Assembly (NCBI GenBank): GCA_017997825.1
Contig: JAGOEH010000172.1
Location: 1 to 6,505 of the forward strand
Origin: Candidatus Delongbacteria bacterium
GTDB lineage: Bacteria; JAGOEH01
Reading direction: 5' to 3'
DNA: 6,505 bases
The notes beneath the pieces were generated by a model. It did no database searches and was not told where the DNA came from. It worked only from the letters and a program-made list of their open reading frames with translations. The translations under genes were made by a program, and so were the position numbers. Shown here piece after piece: positions 1-5,175 of the stretch (the stretch's first letter is position 1; each line of letters opens with the position of its first letter).

Positions 1-164
1 CCGCTCTCCACCGATACCGCCAGCAGGACCCCCTCGGTGGAAAAGGATTCCCACCCCTCCGACGATTCAAAATCGTCCACTATGATCGCCTGGGCCGCCG
101 AATCGGCAGCCATGATGATTATAATCAACACTGACCTGATGATCAAACCGATTGCCCATTTCAT
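1..164 (-). CDS. Secreted protein with signal peptide, N-terminus only (5'-end of gene; runs off left edge)
   Basis: Reading leftward from ATG at 164-162, the frame stays open for 54 codons to the window edge. It starts MKWAIGLIIRSVLIIIIM, a lysine-initiated hydrophobic segment (residues 4-20), followed by ADSAAQA and then IIVDDFESSEGW. This is a Sec-type signal peptide with a probable signal peptidase I cleavage after Ala26 (A-Q-A). An AGGAG ribosome site lies on the minus strand at 176-172, 7 bases before the ATG, which fixes the start. The mature N-terminus 'VDDFES..GW' resembles the opening strand of secreted beta-sandwich modules related to CBM11/CIA30 or galactose-binding folds, where DDFE followed by a Trp is common. 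That assignment is an inference from about 25 residues. The gene is divergent from the TCA operon and shares its intergenic region. The catalytic or main part lies outside the window, so its function is unknown. The signal peptide is confident; the fold is not. Confidence 0.72.
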   Translation of the reverse strand, partial: MKWAIGLIIRSVLIIIIMAADSAAQAIIVDDFESSEGWESFSTEGVLLAVSVES

Positions 165-297
165 GCTCGATCTCCTCTTGATCTGTTACCGGATTGATTC
201 GGTTCGCTATCTTCAACGGCATCCCGGTCCGATTCTGATCGGGATTGACACCATGATTTCTAAGGAATGACAGATGATAATTTCCAGAATCCGACTA

Positions 298-326
298 TCA
301 ATACTATCTTTCACTCCAAATGTCAA
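298..326 (-). promoter_or_regulatory. Candidate sigma70-type promoter for the leftward secreted-protein gene
   Basis: On the minus strand a perfect TTGACA (326-321) is followed after 17 bases by TATTGA (303-298). The -35 box is consensus; the -10 box matches only its first three positions. Transcription would start near 290, giving an untranslated leader of about 125 bases before the ATG at 164. That leader can form a small hairpin (229-233 with 238-242, flanked by ATCCCG/CGGGAT at 221-226 and 240-245). This is an inference from sequence match and position only. Confidence 0.4.
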
Positions 327-342
327 GCCTCAATCCGGTGAA

Positions 343-390
343 ATCGCTCCCGTCGGCTTAGCGATCAGTTCCTTGCTCAATAGCACTGAT
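343..390. repeat. Two overlapping inverted repeats (alternative hairpins or operators)
   Basis: ATCGCT at 343-348 pairs with AGCGAT at 360-365 (11-base loop). ATCAGT at 364-369 pairs with ACTGAT at 385-390, continued inward by GCT 375-377 with AGC 382-384 around a CAAT loop, leaving a 5-base bulge. The two stems share bases 364-365, so they cannot both form fully on one strand. They lie 17 bp upstream of the leftward -35 box, outside its transcript, which suits a DNA operator better than an RNA element. No T-run follows on either side. The role is unknown. Confidence 0.35.
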
Positions 391-401
391 TCCCCATTCA
401 A

Positions 402-431
402 TTGCTGTTTCAGCTCATTAAAATGTATAAA
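402..431 (+). promoter_or_regulatory. Weak candidate second promoter toward the TCA operon
   Basis: TTGCTG (402-407) is followed after 18 bases by TATAAA (426-431). The -10 box matches five of six consensus positions; the -35 box matches only TTG. In such AT-rich DNA a chance -10 match is likely, so this is recorded only as a possible upstream promoter. Confidence 0.2.
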
Positions 432-436
432 AATAC

Positions 437-502
437 ATAATGAATAGCGCAAATAGAATAAAAATAGAGCTAAAACCTATTCAAAACCTCTATAATGAAT
501 AG
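437..502. repeat. Cluster of TGAATAG repeats upstream of the operon promoter (putative operator)
   Basis: ATAATGAATAG occurs exactly twice in direct orientation (437-447 and 492-502, 55 bp apart). An inverted copy, CTATTCA, is at 477-483 and forms a 7-bp perfect inverted repeat with 496-502 around a 12-base spacer. A further direct copy, TGAATAG, is at 627-633, inside the leader, preceded by AAAA instead of ATAA. By hand estimate from local base composition, about 0.05 copies of this heptamer would be expected on both strands of 421-660, against four seen. Relative to a start site near 560, the centres fall at about -116, -80 and -61. They could be binding sites for a regulator; which one is unknown. 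Confidence 0.45.
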
Positions 503-525
503 TTTAAATTGCAACAAAAAAGGGC

Positions 526-553
526 TTGACAAATGCTGAAATATGTTTATTAT
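526..553 (+). promoter_or_regulatory. Main promoter candidate of the acn-icd-gltA operon
   Basis: A perfect -35 box TTGACA (526-531) is followed by a 16-base spacer and TATTAT (548-553), which matches five of six positions of the -10 consensus. An A6 tract at 516-521 just upstream could act as an UP-like element. The predicted start near 560 lies just before the AAAGGTGG ribosome site of the 18-codon leader ORF and about 130 bases before the aconitase start. This is the best-scoring promoter seen by eye in the window. Confidence 0.6.
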
Positions 554-576
554 GAAATTAAAAGGTGGTTAACACT

Positions 577-633
577 ATGAAAACAATTGAAATAAGAATA
601 GTTAATAAAGTTAATAATGTTGAAAATGAATAG
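577..633 (+). CDS. Possible 18-residue leader peptide upstream of aconitase
   Basis: An ATG at 577 opens a reading frame of 18 codons, MKTIEIRIVNKVNNVENE, ending at TAG 631-633. A GGTGG ribosome site (564-568) lies 8 bases upstream, and the main promoter would start the transcript only about 17 bases before the ATG, so it would be the first frame translated. Six of 18 residues are branched-chain (three Ile, three Val) and four are Asn. The stop codon coincides with the last three bases of the fourth TGAATAG copy, 55 bases before the aconitase start. No hairpin-plus-T-run attenuator follows, so classical attenuation is not supported. It may be a real leader peptide or a chance frame in AT-rich DNA. 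Confidence 0.35.
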   Translation: MKTIEIRIVNKVNNVENE

Positions 634-679
634 TATGCATAAAAAAACATAAAAATACACCACATGGGCAAGACGCCGG

Positions 680-684
680 GGAGG
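680..684 (+). promoter_or_regulatory. Ribosome binding site that selects the aconitase start
   Basis: GGAGG at 680-684, within CGGGGAGG, lies only 4 bases before ATG 689, a rather short spacing. It favours 689 over an out-of-frame ATG at 664 (MGKTPGRPNGL then stop at 697-699), which has no ribosome site. The residues after 689 match the family N-terminus, which supports the same choice. Confidence 0.65.
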
Positions 685-688
685 CCGA

Positions 689-2623
689 ATGGGCTATAGC
701 TTAACACGCAAGATTATCGAACACCACATGCTGTCGGGGAAATGGGAAATCGGTAAGGAGATCGGAATCCGGGTTCATCAAACACTGACCCAGGATTCCA
801 CTGGGACTATGGCCTATCTTCAATTGGAGGCGCTGGGAATCGATCGTATCCGGACCGAATGTTCGGTGGCCTATATCGATCACAATACGCTGCAATGCGG
901 GTATCAGAATGCCGATGATCATGAGTTTATCCGCTCAGTTGCCGCCAAATATGGAATTGTGTTTTCCAAACCCGGCAACGGGATCTGTCATCAGCTTCAT
1001 CTGGAGCGGTTTGTGGTTCCGGGAAAGGTCCTGATCGGGTCCGACAGCCACACACCAACCGCCGGAGGAGCCGGGATGTTGTCCATCGGCGCCGGCGGAC
1101 TGGATGTGGCGGTGGCGATGGCACGCGGGGTATTCTATCTGAATGTACCCAGTGTCCGCCTGATCCATCTGACCGGCCGCTTATCGAATGGGGTTTCCGC
1201 CAAAGATATTGTGCTGGAGGTATTGCGCCGATTGACGGTCCGGGGTGGTGTCGGATATATCCTCGAATATGGAGGGCCCGGAATTAGGGAATTGACGGTT
1301 CCGGAACGGGCCACCATCGCCAATATGGGAGCTGAGACCGGAGCTACCACCTCCATTTTCCCCAGTGATCACCAGACCTTGGCGTTTCTGGAGAGCCAGG
1401 GGCGATCCGAGGCTTTTATTCCGATTGAGGCCGATTTGGAAGCCGGGTACCAGGATCGTCTGGAAATCGATCTGGATCTCCTGGAGCCGATGACGGCCGC
1501 TCCCCATTCGCCGGATAACGTGGTTTCGGTTAGCCGGGCCGGGACAATTCCCGTCAGCCAAGTCATCATTGGAAGTTGTACCAATTCATCCTATGCCGAT
1601 CTGATGAAAGCCGCCGCTATTCTGAAAGACCGGCAGGTCCATCCGGCCATCAGTCTGTGTGTAGCCCCCGGTTCCTCTTCCATTCTGCAAAGGCTGGCCC
1701 ACAATGGGGCCCTGGCCGATCTGATTACCTCCGGGGCCCGTATTCTGGAATCGGCCTGCGGTCCCTGTATCGGGATGGGCCAGGCCCCCTGTTCCGGGGG
1801 GATCTCTCTGCGGACCACCAACCGCAACTTCAAGGGCCGCTGTGGAACCCCCGATGCCCAGGTCTATCTGGTCAGTCCCGAAACGGCGGCCGTCTCCTCC
1901 ATCACCGGATGCTTGACTGATCCCCGTCAATGGGGCCAAATACCGGATATCGATTCGCCCCGCCAGGCTATTCGTACAGACGGCTTTTTCATCTTTCCCG
2001 ATCCCGCCATTCTTCCCGGACCTGTTCGGATGGGACCCAATATCAAACCCGTTCCGGTCGGACAGCCGATGCCGGATACCCTGAGCGGAGAGATTTTGCT
2101 TAAAACCGGAGATCATGTTACAACCGATGATATCATGCCCTCCGATGCCTCACTCCTGCCGTTCCGATCCAATATTCCCGAACTGGCCAAATCCTGTTTC
2201 CGGGCTTTGTGTCCGGATTTCAGCCAACGGGCCAAGCGATCCGGTGGAGGTTTTATAATAGGCGGGTGGAATTACGGCCAGGGATCCAGTCGCGAACATG
2301 CCGCCCTGGTTCCTCTCTACCTGGGTATTCGTGGCGTCATCACCCTGTCCTTGGCCCGTATCCACCGCGCCAACCTGATCAATGCCGGTATTCTCCCGCT
2401 GGAATTTGTCAATCCGGAGGATTACGAACGGGTTCAAGCGGGTGATCATCTGACCGTGACCGGTTTGTCGACCGGTCTTGCCCAGGGGCAGGTAATGGCC
2501 GTTCCGGATTCCGGCCATCCATTTCCGCTGGCCTTTCACGGATCGCCGCGTGAAATCGACATTCTGAAAGCCGGCGGCTATCTGCTCTATTCCAACCATC
2601 TGAAGGAGGTATTGCCATCATGA
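689..2623 (+). CDS. acn: Aconitate hydratase, single-chain Aquifex-type (about 644 residues)
   Basis: Aconitase interconverts citrate and isocitrate through cis-aconitate in the cytoplasm, using a [4Fe-4S] cluster. The N-terminus MGYSLTRKIIEHHMLSGK and the stretch QTLTQDSTGTMAYLQ are typical of the Aquifex-type family. SDSHTPTAGGAGML follows near residue 115. The three cluster cysteines are visible: Cys297 in GSCTNSS, and Cys357 and Cys360 in ESACGPCIGMG. The C-terminal swivel domain (about residues 465-620) is fused to the same chain and carries GDHVTTDDIMPSDA and the substrate-binding QGSSREHAA loop (Gln531 to Ala539). Fusion and length (644, family usually about 640-660) separate it from the LeuC/LeuD type isopropylmalate isomerase, which is split into two proteins, and from the ~850-900-residue AcnA and AcnB. 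It is the first large gene of the operon, and its stop overlaps the next gene by four bases. No damage is seen. A homoaconitase-like activity cannot be excluded from sequence alone, but the IDH and citrate synthase neighbours favour true aconitase. Confidence 0.94.
   Translation: MGYSLTRKIIEHHMLSGKWEIGKEIGIRVHQTLTQDSTGTMAYLQLEALGIDRIRTECSVAYIDHNTLQCGYQNADDHEFIRSVAAKYGIVFSKPGNGICHQLHLERFVVPGKVLIGSDSHTPTAGGAGMLSIGAGGLDVAVAMARGVFYLNVPSVRLIHLTGRLSNGVSAKDIVLEVLRRLTVRGGVGYILEYGGPGIRELTVPERATIANMGAETGATTSIFPSDHQTLAFLESQGRSEAFIPIEADLEAGYQDRLEIDLDLLEPMTAAPHSPDNVVSVSRAGTIPVSQVIIGSCTNSSYADLMKAAAILKDRQVHPAISLCVAPGSSSILQRLAHNGALADLITSGARILESACGPCIGMGQAPCSGGISLRTTNRNFKGRCGTPDAQVYLVSPETAAVSSITGCLTDPRQWGQIPDIDSPRQAIRTDGFFIFPDPAILPGPVRMGPNIKPVPVGQPMPDTLSGEILLKTGDHVTTDDIMPSDASLLPFRSNIPELAKSCFRALCPDFSQRAKRSGGGFIIGGWNYGQGSSREHAALVPLYLGIRGVITLSLARIHRANLINAGILPLEFVNPEDYERVQAGDHLTVTGLSTGLAQGQVMAVPDSGHPFPLAFHGSPREIDILKAGGYLLYSNHLKEVLPS
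2603..2623 (+). promoter_or_regulatory. Translational coupling site, aconitase to isocitrate dehydrogenase
   Basis: A near-perfect AAGGAGGT (2603-2610) inside the end of the aconitase gene lies 9 bases before the icd ATG at 2620. The aconitase stop (TGA 2621-2623) overlaps that start as ATGA. This arrangement suggests coupled, roughly equal translation of consecutive enzymes. Confidence 0.8.
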
Positions 2624-3633
2624 GATCGATTACCTTGATACCCGGTGATGGTATCGGCCCGGAAGTTTCGGCCGCCGCTAAAGCGGTGATCGATGAAGCC
2701 TGTCCCGGTCTGGAATGGGAGACTGTGTCCGCCGGAGAACAGGCCCGGCAGCAAACCGGACAGCTCATTCCGGATCAGGTTCTACAGAGTATTGACCGCA
2801 ACCGGATCGCCCTCAAAGGACCGTTGGCGACCCCCATCGGGTCCGGTCACCCCAGTCTGAATGTCATGCTGCGCCAAAAATATGATCTGTATATCAATCG
2901 CCGGCCCGTCCGCAGTCTGATCCCGGTCAACGGCCGCTATGAACGGGTCGATCTGGTGATCTTCCGTGAAAACACCGAGGATCTGTACAAGGGGATCGAA
3001 GAGAAGATTTCCGACGATGAAGCTCATGCCGTCAAGGTCGTGACCCGTCAGGCCGGCCGGCGGATTGCCGAAGCCGCTTTCGACTATGCCTGGAACAGCG
3101 GCCGCCGGACGGTGACCGTGGCCCATAAAGCCAATATCATGAAACTGACGGACGGCCTCTTTCTGCAATCCGCCCGTGAAATCGCCGTCAAGTATCCCTA
3201 TATCTCACTCAAAGAGATGATTGTCGATAATATGTGTATGCAATTGGTGCTCAATCCCGAACAGTTCGAGGTCATTCTGGCCGGCAATCTTTACGGCGAT
3301 CTGCTGTCCGATCTGGCCGCCGGCCTGGTCGGCGGACTGGGTCTGGTGCCCAGCGCCAATATCGGCCGCAATTGCGCTATCTTCGAAGCCGTTCATGGAA
3401 CGGCACCCGATCTGGCCGGCAAAAATATGGCCAATCCCACCGCCATGATCCTGTCCGGTGCCATGATGCTCGACTACTTGGGAATGGATGAGGAAGCCGG
3501 CCTGATACGAAGTGCCATCAGCCAAATCCTGGTCCATAAAAAATATCTCACCCCCGATCTGGGCGGATCCGCCACTACCGATGAATTCACCAACCATGTC
3601 ATAACGGCTGTTCATAGCCTGAAATCGGGATGA
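2620..3633 (+). CDS. icd: Isocitrate dehydrogenase, NAD-type (337 residues)
   Basis: This enzyme oxidatively decarboxylates isocitrate to 2-oxoglutarate in the cytoplasm. The chain opens with ITLIPGDGIGPEV, the standard start of the isocitrate/isopropylmalate dehydrogenase family. Isocitrate-recognition residues are present: Ser79 and Asn81 in SLNVMLRQ, Arg85, Arg95 and Arg116. The catalytic Tyr123 (RENTEDLYKGIE) and Lys170 (AHKANIMK), and the metal-binding Asp203, Asp227 and Asp231 (NLYGDLLSD), are all there. In HGTAPDLAGKN, Asp264 and Leu265 replace the Lys-Tyr pair that binds the 2'-phosphate of NADP in the E. coli enzyme. This argues for NAD as cofactor (family knowledge applied to visible residues). 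The length fits short NAD-type enzymes rather than the ~416-residue NADP type. The SxN motif argues against isopropylmalate dehydrogenase (LeuB). It lies between aconitase and citrate synthase, 40 bases before the latter. Confidence 0.93.
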   Translation: MRSITLIPGDGIGPEVSAAAKAVIDEACPGLEWETVSAGEQARQQTGQLIPDQVLQSIDRNRIALKGPLATPIGSGHPSLNVMLRQKYDLYINRRPVRSLIPVNGRYERVDLVIFRENTEDLYKGIEEKISDDEAHAVKVVTRQAGRRIAEAAFDYAWNSGRRTVTVAHKANIMKLTDGLFLQSAREIAVKYPYISLKEMIVDNMCMQLVLNPEQFEVILAGNLYGDLLSDLAAGLVGGLGLVPSANIGRNCAIFEAVHGTAPDLAGKNMANPTAMILSGAMMLDYLGMDEEAGLIRSAISQILVHKKYLTPDLGGSATTDEFTNHVITAVHSLKSG

Positions 3634-3657
3634 TCGCTCAGTATACCCTTTAACCTC

Positions 3658-3673
3658 AAAGGAGTGATACGCT
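3658..3673 (+). promoter_or_regulatory. Ribosome binding site of citrate synthase
   Basis: AAAGGAG (3658-3664) lies 9 bases before ATG 3674, within the 40-base gap after icd. No terminator or promoter is evident in that gap, so co-transcription with icd is expected. Confidence 0.75.
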
Positions 3674-5032
3674 ATGTCGGATGGATTTGAAAGTGATTTC
3701 TATCGATACCTGGCCGATCAGGCCGGGGTGAATAACCGCATTTTGCCGGAATACTACGACCAATACAATGTTAAACGAGGTCTTCGCAATCAAAACGGAA
3801 CCGGAGTATTGGTCGGATTGACCGAGATCGGCTCGGTTCATGGGTATCGATTGGTGGATGATGTCAAAACCCCGGATCAGGGACGACTTTTTTATCGCGG
3901 CATCGAAATCAGCCGAATCGTTCAGGGGTTTCAACAGGAAAACCGGCGGGGCTTTGAAGAAACCGCCTATCTCCTCCTGTTCGGCAATCTCCCGACCCGG
4001 AACCAGTTGGATCATTTTAGCCGACTATTGGACGACAATCGCAACCTGCCCGAATCCTTTACCGAAAACATGATCCTCAAGATTCCCAGCCGGGATATCA
4101 TGAATAAACTGCAGCGTAGTGTGCTGGTTCTCTATTCCCATGATCGAAACCCGGATGATACCCGGGTGCCGAATATTCTTCGTCAGAGCCTCCAACTGAT
4201 GGCCCGCTTTCCGACCATCATTTCGTATGGATACCAGGCTAAAGCTCATTATTTTAACAAGAAAAGTCTGTTTATCCACAATCCTCAATCCGGTATTGGT
4301 ACGGCGGAAAATGTGTTGTATATGATTCGACCCGATAACCACTATACCCGGACCGAAGCCGAAACCCTGGATCTGTGCCTGGTGCTGCACGCCGAACACG
4401 GCGGCGGTAATAATTCCGCTTTTGCCACCCATGTGGTCTCCTCCAGTGGGACCGATACTTACAGTGTAGTAGCCGCTGCCCTGGGATCATTGAAAGGACC
4501 CAAACACGGCGGAGCCAACCACCGGGTCCGCGCTATGATCGACGATATCAAAACCCATTGCCCCGATTGGTCCCATTCGTCTTCACTCCGGGACTACCTT
4601 GTCAAAATCCTGCGGAAGCAAGCCTTTGACGGCGAAGGCCTGATTTACGGGATGGGACATGCCGTGTATACCCTGTCCGATCCGCGAGCGGTCCTGCTGA
4701 AACAAAAGGCCCTGGAACTGGCTCAGGAAAAAAAAGCCGAGGAATCCTTCGAATTGGTCCGCCGGATCGAAGACCTGACCATCGAGATCTTTCACGAACT
4801 CAAAGGACCTGACTTCGCCATCGCCGCCAATGTCGATCTCTATAGCGGTTTCGTCTATGAGATGCTGAATATCCCCCAAGACCTCTATACCCCTCTCTTC
4901 GCTACCGCCAGAATCGCCGGCTGGTGCGCTCACCGAATCGAACAGATCGTCAGTGACCGCAAGATCATCCGTCCGGCTTACGCCTGCGTCAAAGAGGAAA
5001 TCCCCTATATCCCCATCGCTCAGAGAGTCTGA
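3674..5032 (+). CDS. gltA: Citrate synthase, ~450-residue Clostridia/Bacteroidota-type (Si family)
   Basis: The enzyme condenses acetyl-CoA with oxaloacetate to citrate, feeding the aconitase and isocitrate dehydrogenase encoded just upstream. The 452-residue chain has an N-terminal extension with YNVKRGLRNQNGTGVLVGLT and LFYRGIEI, shared by citrate synthases of Clostridia and Bacteroidota. The family's catalytic triad is visible: His242 in HAEHGGGNNS, His329 in GMGHAVYTLSDPRA and Asp388 in NVDLYSGFVYEM. The oxaloacetate/CoA loop GPKHGGANHRV has His278. The C-terminal substrate arginine lies in the RIAGWCAHRIEQ region. It is not of the ~430-residue NADH-inhibited E. coli type. It belongs to the citrate/2-methylcitrate synthase family, and 2-methylcitrate activity cannot be excluded, but no PrpB- or PrpD-like genes are nearby. 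The frame is intact and the start is supported by AAAGGAG 9 bases upstream. Confidence 0.94.
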   Translation: MSDGFESDFYRYLADQAGVNNRILPEYYDQYNVKRGLRNQNGTGVLVGLTEIGSVHGYRLVDDVKTPDQGRLFYRGIEISRIVQGFQQENRRGFEETAYLLLFGNLPTRNQLDHFSRLLDDNRNLPESFTENMILKIPSRDIMNKLQRSVLVLYSHDRNPDDTRVPNILRQSLQLMARFPTIISYGYQAKAHYFNKKSLFIHNPQSGIGTAENVLYMIRPDNHYTRTEAETLDLCLVLHAEHGGGNNSAFATHVVSSSGTDTYSVVAAALGSLKGPKHGGANHRVRAMIDDIKTHCPDWSHSSSLRDYLVKILRKQAFDGEGLIYGMGHAVYTLSDPRAVLLKQKALELAQEKKAEESFELVRRIEDLTIEIFHELKGPDFAIAANVDLYSGFVYEMLNIPQDLYTPLFATARIAGWCAHRIEQIVSDRKIIRPAYACVKEEIPYIPIAQRV

Positions 5033-5058
5033 ACCAAGCTTTCCGGTACCGATACGAC

Positions 5059-5076
5059 CGGCTCAAACGGCTCAAA
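5059..5076 (+). repeat. Tandem direct repeat of CGGCTCAAA (2 copies)
   Basis: Two exact, head-to-tail 9-base copies lie at 5059-5067 and 5068-5076, about 30 bp upstream of the TTGACA at 5106. They could be half-sites of a regulator spaced by nearly one helical turn, or a local duplication. Nothing else in the window repeats this unit. Confidence 0.4.
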
Positions 5077-5105
5077 TACCACCCGGATTTCGAATCAGCA
5101 TTAAA

Positions 5106-5111
5106 TTGACA
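5106..5111 (+). promoter_or_regulatory. Isolated consensus -35 box upstream of cimA
   Basis: TTGACA is exact and lies 64 bases before the cimA ATG, a plausible promoter position. No good -10 partner follows, so it would need an activator, an unusual -10 box, or it is a chance match. Confidence 0.22.
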
Positions 5112-5160
5112 AAAAGTCATGAAAGAATGAGCAATAAAAAGTAGCATGTTAACCCTCTTC

Positions 5161-5175
5161 AAGGAGTCACCCCTT
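5161..5175 (+). promoter_or_regulatory. Ribosome binding site of cimA
   Basis: AAGGAG (5161-5166) lies 9 bases before ATG 5176 and fixes the start immediately before the conserved YDTTLRDG motif. The flanking TTAACCCTCTTCAAGGAGTCA resembles the citrate synthase leader TTAACCTCAAAGGAGTGA (3650-3667). Confidence 0.75.

Larger units (their letters stand above)
165..688. other. Divergent intergenic regulatory region (524 bp)
   Basis: No convincing protein gene of normal size is found here on either strand. Bases 165-420 have mixed composition and contain the leftward promoter candidate and two inverted repeats. Bases 421-660 form an AT-rich block with 54 G/C in 240 bases by hand count, far below the flanking coding DNA. 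It contains repeated TGAATAG sites, A-tracts (A6 at 516-521 just before the -35 box), the main operon promoter candidate and an 18-codon leader ORF. No T-box sequence, recognisable riboswitch core or tRNA was seen, and no GC-rich hairpin followed by a T-run. Confidence 0.75.
5033..5175 (+). other. gltA-cimA gap (143 bp) with tandem 9-mer and possible -35 box
   Basis: This is the only sizeable gap in the operon. It has a weak hairpin (CCGGT 5043-5047 with ACCGG 5057-5061, 9-base loop) with no T-run after it, so no intrinsic terminator is supported. A perfect tandem 9-mer, CGGCTCAAA, lies at 5059-5076. A perfect TTGACA is at 5106-5111, but at 16-18 bases downstream there is no credible -10 box (TGAGCA, GAGCAA). 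A separate promoter for the last gene is possible but unproven, and read-through from gltA is at least as likely. Confidence 0.45.

Noticed and set aside
37-270. Plus-strand open frame of 77 codons at the left edge
   Set aside because: It lies antisense to the signal-peptide gene, has no ribosome site, and its protein shows no family features. The minus-strand frame explains the region better.
534-688. T-box or classical amino-acid attenuator upstream of the operon
   Set aside because: There is no T-box consensus and no GC-rich terminator hairpin with a T-run. The leader is almost entirely A and T.
664-699. Upstream ATG and 11-codon frame MGKTPGRPNGL overlapping the aconitase start
   Set aside because: It has no ribosome site and is out of frame. 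Its resemblance to the MGK start of some aconitases is lost immediately, so a frameshifted start is not supported; the 689 start fits the family.
1586-2116. Minus-strand open frame of 176 codons inside aconitase
   Set aside because: Low-complexity, Gly- and Gln-rich translation with no recognisable motif, antisense to an intact aconitase.
689-3633. LeuC/LeuD plus LeuB (leucine operon) instead of aconitase plus IDH
   Set aside because: The hydratase has the swivel domain fused to it, and the dehydrogenase carries the isocitrate-type SLNVMLR motif rather than the LeuB substrate motif.
5033-5105. Intrinsic terminator after citrate synthase
   Set aside because: The only stem (5043-5047 with 5057-5061) is five base pairs and no T-run follows it.
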